From contig JAUHWE010000268.1 of the NCBI GenBank assembly GCA_030424825.1, positions 1 through 6,645 on the forward strand: 6,645 nucleotides of DNA, read 5' to 3'. Under the pieces are notes generated by a model, which saw only the letters and a program-made list of their open reading frames with translations, did no database searches and was not told the origin of the DNA. This DNA comes from Verrucomicrobiia bacterium (GTDB lineage Bacteria > Verrucomicrobiota > Verrucomicrobiia > Opitutales > Opitutaceae). Positions 1 to 5,048 of the stretch are shown piece by piece. The first letter of the stretch is position 1, and the number at the start of each line of letters is the position of its first letter. Both the position numbers and the translations under genes were made by a program.

Positions 1-424
1 TGGGCCAATGGCAAACCAGCCCCAGGTCAGTCCCTTCGTACGGGAGAAACGTGCCCTGTTGTGTGGCTCTGATGGTTTTGGCCAGTCCTGCGGCGTTGCC
101 GATTTCGAGATGGGCGTCGAGCGGAAGGTGGCAGGCGTAGATGGCGAGGTTGCCATCGATCAGAGCTTTGTATTTCGAATATTCCGAGCCGACTATGCGA
201 CGAGAGCCATTCCAAAACATGCCATGATGAACGATCAGCAGGTCGATCCCCGCATCGATAGCGAGCTGGAACGGAACGAGGCCCGAGTCAACGGCGGCGC
301 CGATCTTTGATACATTGCCATTGTTCGCAAACTGGAGTCCGTTGAGGGCCTCGCGGAAGTCTGCCACTTCGTGCGTCCGGGCGCGTTGATCGCAATAGGA
401 GACAATGTCTTCGAGTCGAGCCAT
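1..424 (-). CDS. Nif3-like dinuclear metal centre protein, 3' part cut by window edge
   Basis: This is the N-terminal 141 residues of a Nif3/YbgI family protein, read leftward from the ATG at 424 and still open at base 2. The family folds around a two-metal site and is often annotated 'GTP cyclohydrolase I type 2-like', but its physiological role is unsettled. Visible family marks are NGLQ (residues 28-31), the paired histidines in IVHHGMFW (His66, His67) and YACHLPLDAH (residues 96-105), whose Asp103 matches the conserved metal ligand. The C-terminal HxxxE ligand region would lie beyond the window. No Shine-Dalgarno motif precedes the ATG (ATTTCTCCT directly upstream). The gene is divergent from the YqgE gene across a 93-base gap that contains an inverted repeat. 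Family membership is secure; the substrate is unknown. Confidence 0.9.
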   Translation of the reverse strand, partial: MARLEDIVSYCDQRARTHEVADFREALNGLQFANNGNVSKIGAAVDSGLVPFQLAIDAGIDLLIVHHGMFWNGSRRIVGSEYSKYKALIDGNLAIYACHLPLDAHLEIGNAAGLAKTIRATQQGTFLPYEGTDLGLVCHWP

Positions 425-431
425 AGGAGAA

Positions 432-459
432 ATAATTTTGGCGAATTGCCAATAGTCGA
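432..459 (-). promoter_or_regulatory. Candidate promoter of the Nif3 gene with inverted repeat in the spacer
   Basis: On the minus strand, TCGACT (459-454, 4/6 match to TTGACA) and AATTAT (437-432, 4/6 match to TATAAT) are 16 bases apart. The spacer contains the perfect inverted repeat TTGGC-GAATT-GCCAA (438-452, plus-strand reading). Transcription would begin near 425, at or beside the Nif3 ATG. A dimeric repressor bound to the repeat would cover the promoter. The match to consensus is weak, so this is a suggestion only. Confidence 0.3.
438..452. repeat. Inverted repeat TTGGC-N5-GCCAA in a divergent intergenic region
   Basis: The arms TTGGC (438-442) and GCCAA (448-452) are perfectly complementary around GAATT. 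A further GCCAAT copy occurs at 467-472, echoing the one at 448-453. The site lies between the divergent Nif3 and YqgE genes, a usual place for an operator. The regulator is unknown, and a 5+5 base dyad can arise by chance. Confidence 0.45.
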
Positions 460-517
460 TCTTTTAGCCAATCTGGGGTTGAAGTTTTTCGATACCTGAA
501 AAGCGTTTAAAGAAACC

Positions 518-1081
518 ATGTTGCCACAAGGGTCAGACGAATCAGCCAATATAGCAGGATCGCTTATGCTCGCGCATCCGCAATTGAAGGACCCTAACTT
601 CCTGCGGAGCGTGATTCTGATGACGGCCCATGAAGAGGAAGGTTCGCTTGGAGTCGTGGTGAACAAATCGTCGGGCTTGAAGCTAGGGGAGGTCGATCGT
701 GGATTTGCGGATTTTGGGCTCGAGCAGGTGCCGCTTTACATCGGGGGTCCTGTCTCTAGCGACCAAGTGTTGCTCGCCGCCTGGAAAGTGGACCCGGCTT
801 TTGGCGAGTTCCAGTTGTTTTTCGGACTCGATCCTGCCGCGGCCAAGGCCAAGCTGGAAGAGGATCCCCTTTTGGATCTCCGCGCGTTTCGCGGTTACGC
901 AGGCTGGGGTCAAGGCCAGCTGGATAGCGAGCTTTCAGACAACGCGTGGATCGTCTCTGAAATGGATGGCCCTGCTCTGGCTAAGCTGGAAGGGGATGCG
1001 CTCTGGCGCCATGTCATGATAAAAATTAACCTGGAGCTGGGGCTGATGTCGCTGGCTCCTGATTCCCCTGAAGAGAATTAA
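518..1081 (+). CDS. YqgE/AlgH family protein (UPF0301)
   Basis: A 187-aa protein of the YqgE/AlgH family (DUF179), matching the family's usual length of about 180-190 aa. The N-terminal block is typical: GSLMLAHPQLKDPNFLRSV at residues 14-32, followed by GSLGVVVNK (42-50). The middle block VPLYIGGPVSSDQ (71-83) and the C-terminal FRGYAGWGQGQLDSEL (124-139) are also family hallmarks. The molecular function is not established: AlgH was named for an effect on alginate regulation in Pseudomonas, but most members are simply conserved cytoplasmic proteins. An in-frame TGA at 497-499 makes the ATG at 518 the first usable start. The upstream sequence AAAGAAACC has no clear ribosome binding motif. The gene is divergent from Nif3 and ends 94 bases before the L36 gene, which appears to have its own promoter. 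Confidence 0.93.
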   Translation: MLPQGSDESANIAGSLMLAHPQLKDPNFLRSVILMTAHEEEGSLGVVVNKSSGLKLGEVDRGFADFGLEQVPLYIGGPVSSDQVLLAAWKVDPAFGEFQLFFGLDPAAAKAKLEEDPLLDLRAFRGYAGWGQGQLDSELSDNAWIVSEMDGPALAKLEGDALWRHVMIKINLELGLMSLAPDSPEEN

Positions 1082-1136
1082 GTGAAAATAGGCGATCCGA
1101 GGGGGAAGCCTTTATGGATTTTTGGCGAAAGTGTTG

Positions 1137-1163
1137 TTGACAGGGGGCGCGGCGGCGTATCTT
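1137..1163 (+). promoter_or_regulatory. Promoter of the L36-L31 operon
   Basis: A perfect -35 hexamer TTGACA lies at 1137-1142. The best -10 is TATCTT at 1158-1163 with a short 15-base, almost pure G/C spacer; TCTTTT at 1160-1165 would give 17 bases but matches worse. Transcription should start near 1170, leaving only about six bases before the L36 ATG at 1176. The site lies in the gap after yqgE, as expected for a ribosomal protein unit with its own promoter. I see no AT-rich dyad resembling a Zur box around it. Confidence 0.6.
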
Positions 1164-1175
1164 TTATCGCCCCTT

Positions 1176-1301
1176 ATGAAAGTAGTCTCATCGCTCAAGT
1201 CCGCGAAAACTCGCCATCCCGACTGCCAAGTGGTACGTCGCAAAGGTCGCGTTTACGTGATCTGCAAAACGAATCCTCGCTTCAAAGCGCGCCAGGGCTA
1301 A
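1176..1301 (+). CDS. rpmJ: 50S ribosomal protein L36, type B (zinc-ligand-poor form)
   Basis: This 41-aa protein starts [17 protein letters not shown] and continues with [17 protein letters not shown] to the end QG, matching bacterial L36 of the YkgO type. L36 sits in the large ribosomal subunit and contacts 23S rRNA. Zinc-binding L36 uses C-x2-C-x12-C-x4-H. Here the first Cys is replaced by His14 and the last His by Phe36; Cys17 and Cys30 remain, so a normal zinc knuckle is unlikely. The start lacks a Shine-Dalgarno motif (CGCCCCTT directly before ATG). The gene is read in a different frame from L31, whose frame happens to be open across the whole of L36, so automatic callers may lose it. 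L31 follows after 20 bases, and the two are probably cotranscribed. Confidence 0.95.
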   Translation: MKVVSSLKSAKTRHPDCQVVRRKGRVYVICKTNPRFKARQG

Positions 1302-1321
1302 CTCCAATTTTTTCTAAGACC

Positions 1322-1570
1322 GTGAAACAGGACATACATCCCGACTATCACCCGACTGTATTTGTCGACGTATCGACAGGAAAGAAGTTCCTCACCCGAT
1401 CGACAATCAAGACCGGACAAACGGAAACGATCGACGGTGTCGAGTATGTTAAGGTCATTCGCGATGTGACGATGGACTCGCACCCGGTTTACACGGGTGA
1501 AAAGCGTTTCGTTGATACGGCGGGCCGTGTTGAGAAGTTCCAAAACAAGTTTCGCCGTCGCCGGGCGTAA
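1322..1570 (+). CDS. rpmE2: 50S ribosomal protein L31, type B (cysteine-free)
   Basis: An 82-aa L31 of the YkgM/RpmE2 type. The start is KQDIHPDYHPTVFVDVSTG, with the typical STIKTG (residues 27-32), SHPVYTG (53-59) and basic tail KFRRRRA. L31 bridges the central protuberance of the large subunit and the small subunit head. The protein has no cysteine at all, so it is the zinc-independent form. The GTG at 1322 is chosen because family members begin exactly here. The frame stays open back to a GTG at 1082, directly after the yqgE stop, but the 80 extra codons resemble nothing in the family and cover L36 in another frame. It forms a pair with L36 and is followed by a palindrome and an intrinsic terminator. 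No Shine-Dalgarno motif is seen. Confidence 0.95.
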   Translation: MKQDIHPDYHPTVFVDVSTGKKFLTRSTIKTGQTETIDGVEYVKVIRDVTMDSHPVYTGEKRFVDTAGRVEKFQNKFRRRRA

Positions 1571-1606
1571 GCGATTTCCTCAAAGGAGCGCAGTACGTCG
1601 GTGACC

Positions 1607-1627
1607 TTGAATATCTCTGATATTCAA
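1607..1627. repeat. Perfect 9-3-9 inverted repeat after L31
   Basis: The arms TTGAATATC (1607-1615) and GATATTCAA (1619-1627) are exact reverse complements around a TCT centre. No T run follows, so it is not itself a terminator. It could be an operator for a promoter of the downstream DUF1015 gene, or a stabilising hairpin in the L31 3' untranslated region ahead of the terminator that starts at 1642. Confidence 0.7.
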
Positions 1628-1641
1628 TAGGCATAAAATTT

Positions 1642-1680
1642 AGGGCAAAATGAGTACAACTGACTCGCTTTGCCCTTTTT
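1642..1680 (+). terminator. Intrinsic terminator of the L36-L31 operon
   Basis: The outer stem AGGGCAAA (1642-1649) pairs with TTTGCCCT (1669-1676). After an A-C mismatch and a T-G wobble, GAGT (1652-1655) pairs with ACTC (1663-1666), leaving a 7-base loop. The hairpin runs into a T tract at 1676-1680 that continues as CTTTC. It lies 72 bases past the L31 stop and 35 bases before the DUF1015 ATG. Transcripts starting upstream of it would therefore be attenuated before reaching that gene. Confidence 0.85.
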
Positions 1681-1714
1681 CTTTCGATCAAAGGATTTCA
1701 AATCTGGTTTAGCC

Positions 1715-3055
1715 ATGGAAAATCAAGACATAGGTCTCAAAGTGCCTAACATCCTACTCCCGCGGAAGGGGGTCGATTTAACCAAGTGGGCGGTTGTCGC
1801 TTGCGACCAGTACACTTCCCAGCCGGATTACTGGGAAAGCCTGAAGACGCTGGTTTCTGGATGTCCTTCGACTCTGAACGTAATCTTTCCAGAGGTCTAT
1901 CTGGAAGATGGGGATGGCCAAGAGCGGATCGAGCGCATCAACGCCGCCATGGAGTCGTATCTTCAAGAGGGTGTGCTGGAGGAGCAAGGTCCAGGTTTTG
2001 TGTTGCTCGACCGGAAAACGGGTCATGTCGCATCGCGGAAGGGACTGGTGGTCGCTCTCGATTTGGAGAAGTATGACTACAAAGTCGGCTCCCAAAGCCT
2101 CATCCGGGCGACGGAAGGGACTATTGAGGATCGGCTTCCCCCACGAGTAAAGATTCGCAAAAACGCGAAAATCGAACTGCCACACATCATGGTTTTGATC
2201 GATGATCCCGAACGAACGGTGATCGAGCCTCTTTTCGAAAAGGAGCTGGAGCCTGTTTACGATTTGGAGCTCAATAGCGGAGGCGGGCACTTGAAAGGCT
2301 GGAGAGTCGATTCGGAAACGGATATCGCTGCGGTCTACAACTCGCTAGCCAAATTGAGCGATCAATCGGTGTTTGACGCGAAGTACGGAGTGTCGGGGAA
2401 GGGAGTTCTGCTTTTCGCGATGGGCGACGGAAACCACTCGTTGGCCACGGCGAAGAATATTTGGGAGGACGTGAAATCGAAGGCCGACGATCCGGCCGCC
2501 ATCATGGATCACCCAGCCCGCTATGCATTGGTCGAATTGATGAATGTGCACGATGAGGGGCTGGAGTTTGAGCCGATCCACCGCGTGATTTTCAAAATCG
2601 ATGTGGAGGACCTATTGGCGAAGCTAGAGTCGTTTTTCGAAGCAGAAGGATCCCAGGTGACGCTAGAAAGCTTTGAAAGTCTGGACGCAGCGCAGAAGCG
2701 TATAGCGGACCTCGGTGAGTCGGATCAGGAGCACCGTATCGCGTTTGTATCCAGTAACGGTTTCGGACTCATTCGTTTGGGGAATCCGAAGCGCAATTTG
2801 GAAGTGGGTAATCTTCAAGCCTTCATCGACGTCTATGTGAAAGACAAGGATTCCATCGTGGACTACATCCATGGTGACGACGTGGTCGTCGATCTGGGAT
2901 CAAAGCCTGGAAATATCGGCTTCTTTCTGCCGACGATTGGCAAAAGCGCATTGTTTAAAACGGTGGTTCTCGATGGGGCATTGCCACGAAAGACCTTCTC
3001 GATGGGAGAAGCAGACGAGAAGCGGTACTACCTCGAAGCTCGTCGGATTCAGTAG
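1715..3055 (+). CDS. DUF1015 family protein
   Basis: A 446-aa DUF1015 protein of unassigned biochemical function, probably cytoplasmic: it has no signal peptide or membrane segment. Family blocks in order are WAVVACDQYTSQPDYW (residues 25-40), PRVKIRKNAKIELPHIMVL (143-161), GDGNHSLATAK (238-248), HPARYALVELMNVHD (266-280) with EPIHRVIF (286-293), VDYIHGDD (382-389), and the end block LPRKTFSMGEADEKRYYLE (423-441). The GDGNHSLATAK box resembles the ParB/SerK-type DGHHR motif, hinting at a nucleotide-using ParB-like fold, but this is inference. The ATG at 1715 is preferred. The frame also opens at a TTG at 1670, but that codon lies inside the terminator and its 15 extra residues look unlike the family. 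The gene is flanked by the L31 terminator upstream and menA 142 bases downstream. No terminator of its own is seen. Confidence 0.88.
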   Translation: MENQDIGLKVPNILLPRKGVDLTKWAVVACDQYTSQPDYWESLKTLVSGCPSTLNVIFPEVYLEDGDGQERIERINAAMESYLQEGVLEEQGPGFVLLDRKTGHVASRKGLVVALDLEKYDYKVGSQSLIRATEGTIEDRLPPRVKIRKNAKIELPHIMVLIDDPERTVIEPLFEKELEPVYDLELNSGGGHLKGWRVDSETDIAAVYNSLAKLSDQSVFDAKYGVSGKGVLLFAMGDGNHSLATAKNIWEDVKSKADDPAAIMDHPARYALVELMNVHDEGLEFEPIHRVIFKIDVEDLLAKLESFFEAEGSQVTLESFESLDAAQKRIADLGESDQEHRIAFVSSNGFGLIRLGNPKRNLEVGNLQAFIDVYVKDKDSIVDYIHGDDVVVDLGSKPGNIGFFLPTIGKSALFKTVVLDGALPRKTFSMGEADEKRYYLEARRIQ

Positions 3056-3197
3056 GAATTTAGTTCCCGAGGCCGCAGCGGTTATAACGAATCGAGAATG
3101 CAGCGGCAGGGGAAGCGAGGACCTTTAGCCGGGAAGCATATGCCCCTATTTCGTGATTGTTCGTGCGATTTGTGGCTAATTGTTCCTATCATTCGGG

Positions 3198-4085
3198 ATG
3201 GGCAAACTGGCTAACTGGATCGCGGCATCACGGCCAAAGACGCTTCCTGCGGCGATCGCTCCGATTCTGGTCGGGGCTTCCGAGGCAGCCCGTCTAAACG
3301 ACATTGATGTTTGGCCGGTGTTTATCTGCTTGGCATTTGCGCTGTTGATCCAGATCGCCACAAATATGGCGAACGACTATTTCGACTATATTCGAGGAGC
3401 GGATACGGATGAGAGACTGGGTCCAGAACGGCTGGTTTCCAGCGGCAAAATACCTCCGAAAACGATGCTCGTGGTGGCGGTGGGACTTTTTGCGTTAGCC
3501 TTTTGTGTAGGACTGACGATGGTGAGCTATCGAGGAAGTGAGATGCTTGTTGTGGGTATTCTGGCAATTGTATTTGGCTATGCGTATACCGGTGGTCCGT
3601 ATCCGCTCGCGTATCACGGGCTTGGGGACGTTTTCGTAGTAGCGTTCTTTGGGATAGTGGCGACCGTGGGAACCTACTATGTGATCGTGGGAGAGGTGAT
3701 ATTCACGGTCTGTCTATTGGGACTTTCGTTGGGATTGCTGGCCAACAACATTCTAGTCGTAAACAACTATCGGGATATAAAGACGGATGAGGCTGCGGGG
3801 AAGCGAACCCTTGTGGTGCGATTCGGAAAAAGTTTCGCTCGTGGTCAGTATCTGTTCCAACTCCTGGTTGCTTTTCTGTGTGTCAGTTTGTACATTGGGA
3901 TTACCCGAAATTTTTGGGTCAGTATTGTCCTGCTGACAATTCCAATTGGAGCAGGTCTGACGGTGGATTTCCGTAGTACGGAGGGAAAGGCCTTGAATTC
4001 GCTACTTGGGAAGACGGCCCGCTTGTTGCTGCTTTTCAGCGTTCTATTGGCTGGAGGAATCCTCTTGTCACGCTTAAATAGCTAA
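3198..4085 (+). CDS. menA: 1,4-dihydroxy-2-naphthoate polyprenyltransferase
   Basis: A 295-aa integral membrane prenyltransferase of the UbiA superfamily. It attaches a polyprenyl chain to 1,4-dihydroxy-2-naphthoate (DHNA), with decarboxylation, to give demethylmenaquinone. The first Asp-rich motif is ANDYFDYIRGADTDERLGP (residues 58-76), with Asn59, Asp60, Asp63 and Asp69 as expected Mg-diphosphate ligands. The second is NNYRDIKTDEAAGKRT (189-204), with Asp193 and Asp197. The wording of both motifs is that of MenA rather than UbiA or protohaem farnesyltransferase. YTGGPYPL (130-137) is also typical. Many hydrophobic segments (for example 38-56, 89-108, 117-130, 143-165, 168-187, 218-235, 241-255, 274-292) fit the family's multi-helix membrane core. 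The ATG at 3198 is chosen over an in-frame TTG at 3180, as MenA proteins start just before the SRPKTLPAA block. No convincing promoter is seen upstream. No other men genes are nearby. Confidence 0.94.
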   Translation: MGKLANWIAASRPKTLPAAIAPILVGASEAARLNDIDVWPVFICLAFALLIQIATNMANDYFDYIRGADTDERLGPERLVSSGKIPPKTMLVVAVGLFALAFCVGLTMVSYRGSEMLVVGILAIVFGYAYTGGPYPLAYHGLGDVFVVAFFGIVATVGTYYVIVGEVIFTVCLLGLSLGLLANNILVVNNYRDIKTDEAAGKRTLVVRFGKSFARGQYLFQLLVAFLCVSLYIGITRNFWVSIVLLTIPIGAGLTVDFRSTEGKALNSLLGKTARLLLLFSVLLAGGILLSRLNS

Positions 4086-4108
4086 CGAGTTAATCGCCGT
4101 ATGGATAC

Positions 4109-4138
4109 AAAAAAGCCTTCCCTTTAGAAGGAAGGCTT
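4109..4138 (-). terminator. Intrinsic terminator of the trxA operon
   Basis: On the minus strand, a 9-bp stem (plus-strand arms AAGCCTTCC at 4113-4121 and GGAAGGCTT at 4130-4138) with an 8-base loop is followed by a T run, seen as A4109-A4114 on the plus strand. It begins 26 bases beyond the trxA stop. In the plus direction the hairpin is followed by CAGAAAAAA rather than T residues, so it should terminate the trxA operon well but menA only poorly. Confidence 0.88.
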
Positions 4139-4164
4139 CAGAAAAAATGGATAGAGCGATTGTC

Positions 4165-4488
4165 TTAGGCGTGGGCTTCGAGCTTGGACTTAAGATCTTC
4201 TTTGCCAACCATACCGACAAACTGATCCGCTAGCGAACCGCCTTTGAAGAGCAGGAGTGTCGGGATCGCGCGGATATTGTATTCGGCTGCGATGGCACTG
4301 TTCTCGTCAACATTGACTTTGGTGATTTGAACCTTGCCGTCCAATTCTCCCGAAAGTTCTTCGAGAATCGGAGCGATCGCCTTACAGGGTCCGCACCAGG
4401 GCGCCCAAAAGTCGACGAGTACCGGCACGTCAGCCGAGCTGATCGTGTCTTTAAAGTTTTGTTCGTTCAGTGTAGTGATTGCTGACAT
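4165..4488 (-). CDS. trxA: Thioredoxin
   Basis: A 107-aa cytoplasmic thioredoxin of standard length. The active site WCGPC lies at residues 31-35 within VDFWAPWCGPC. The buried Asp26, Lys57 and cis-Pro76 (AIPT) fall at the same numbers as in Escherichia coli thioredoxin 1, so the fold and disulfide reductase chemistry should be intact. It reduces protein disulfides and is recycled by thioredoxin reductase, which is not in this window. It is the last gene of the leftward operon, starting 4 bases after the stop of the 89-aa membrane protein and followed by a terminator. The ATG has no Shine-Dalgarno motif. A TATAAT sequence overlaps the preceding stop codon only 3 bases before the ATG. The start fits the family, since MSAITTLNEQNF aligns with usual N-termini. 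Confidence 0.97.
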   Translation of the reverse strand: MSAITTLNEQNFKDTISSADVPVLVDFWAPWCGPCKAIAPILEELSGELDGKVQITKVNVDENSAIAAEYNIRAIPTLLLFKGGSLADQFVGMVGKEDLKSKLEAHA

Positions 4489-4492
4489 GATA

Positions 4493-4762
4493 TTATAGCG
4501 TTTTAAAAATCATAAACGCAAAAGTGACAGATGTGGCTGCGCAGAAAAAGGCAAGTAAAGTAGCGAGTTTGCCCTTGCTGGCCTTCTTCATGGAGTACTC
4601 TTCGAGCAATGTCAATGAGCTGCCATCTGAGTTGCTGGCGAGGACTACCTCGTCGCTATTTTCCTCTGTCTCGACAAACAGTGTTTCATCGGGGCGGTCT
4701 TGCTCGAGTGAAAGCTTCCTCTTAGCAGGTTCGCTATTCGATGGCTGGTTGGAGTCGGACAT
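4493..4762 (-). CDS. Small C-terminally anchored membrane protein, unknown function
   Basis: An 89-aa protein that I do not recognise. Residues 1-57 are polar and acidic, rich in Ser, Glu and Asp, and probably disordered. A basic patch KKASKGK (59-65) is followed by one hydrophobic helix from about 66 to 87 and then the C-terminus. The positive charges before the helix predict that the acidic tail stays in the cytoplasm with only a short C-terminus crossing the membrane. It lies between the 86-aa protein (25-base gap) and trxA (4-base gap), so it is surely cotranscribed with trxA. An AAGGA motif sits 12 bases before the ATG, a long spacing but the nearest thing to a Shine-Dalgarno in the operon. 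The close packing and intact frame support a real gene. Its role is unknown, and a low-complexity N-terminus may hide homologues from searches. Confidence 0.75.
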   Translation of the reverse strand: MSDSNQPSNSEPAKRKLSLEQDRPDETLFVETEENSDEVVLASNSDGSSLTLLEEYSMKKASKGKLATLLAFFCAATSVTFAFMIFKTL

Positions 4763-4787
4763 TCAAAATCGGTTTCCTTGCGTCCTT

Positions 4788-5048
4788 TTAGGCGGGGCTG
4801 TTCTTCTGGATGAGATCCGAAAGTTGCTGCGGCTCGATAGTCGCCAGAGACTTCCCCTTGGTCTTTATGTCCTCGAAGGTCTTGATGACGGTCTCGGTCA
4901 TGCGGTCATGGGTGTCCTGTGAGCCGCCAACGATGGAAAACTCCTCCGCTTGAGTGATTCTCTTGTGGCCGTCGTCGTTGTCGAGTCCGACTCCCAAGAG
5001 GTGGGCACGCTGTACATTATCCTTTTGCACAACCCGAAACTGATTCAA
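4788..5048 (-). CDS. Conserved-looking 86-aa protein, unknown function
   Basis: A small soluble protein with no recognised domain. The stretch HLLGVGLDNDDGHKRIT (residues 16-32) followed by EEFSIVGGSQDTHDRM (35-50) has the Gly-, Asp- and His-rich look of a conserved core. The rest (50-82) is probably helical. From memory it resembles uncharacterised proteins of Verrucomicrobiota and Planctomycetota, which I cannot verify here. The chosen start is the TTG at 5048, which overlaps the scpA stop as TTGA, a typical translational coupling arrangement. The first in-frame ATG (residue 50) would delete the whole core. It lies between scpA and the membrane protein gene in one leftward operon. No Shine-Dalgarno motif precedes it, which fits reinitiation after scpA. 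Confidence 0.78.
   Translation of the reverse strand: MNQFRVVQKDNVQRAHLLGVGLDNDDGHKRITQAEEFSIVGGSQDTHDRMTETVIKTFEDIKTKGKSLATIEPQQLSDLIQKNSPA

Noticed and set aside
8..310. Rightward 100-codon open frame
   Set aside because: It lies antisense to the clear Nif3 coding frame and encodes nothing recognisable.
1082..1321. 80-codon N-terminal extension of L31 starting at the GTG after the yqgE stop
   Set aside because: L31 homologues start at 1322, the extension resembles no family, and the region encodes L36 in another frame plus its promoter.
1670..1714. TTG start giving the DUF1015 protein 15 more residues
   Set aside because: The codon lies inside the terminator stem and T tract, and the added residues do not match the usual family N-terminus. 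The ATG at 1715 fits better.
3055..3067. Small hairpin GGAA/TTCC at the DUF1015 stop
   Set aside because: Only four base pairs and no T tract, so it does not support a terminator.
3131..3146. GCATATGC palindrome with flanking G and C runs upstream of menA
   Set aside because: The 8-base core is short and the flanks do not pair cleanly; chance is the simplest explanation, and no promoter is evident around it.
4587..4615. TTGACA on the minus strand inside the 89-aa protein gene
   Set aside because: The sequence 17 bases downstream, CATGAA, matches the -10 consensus in only three positions, and it lies within coding sequence.
4524..4922. Rightward 132-codon open frame
   Set aside because: It is antisense to the two small operon genes. 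Its Ser- and Leu-rich product looks like a reverse-complement reading of acidic, hydrophobic codons, and it has no start signal or context.
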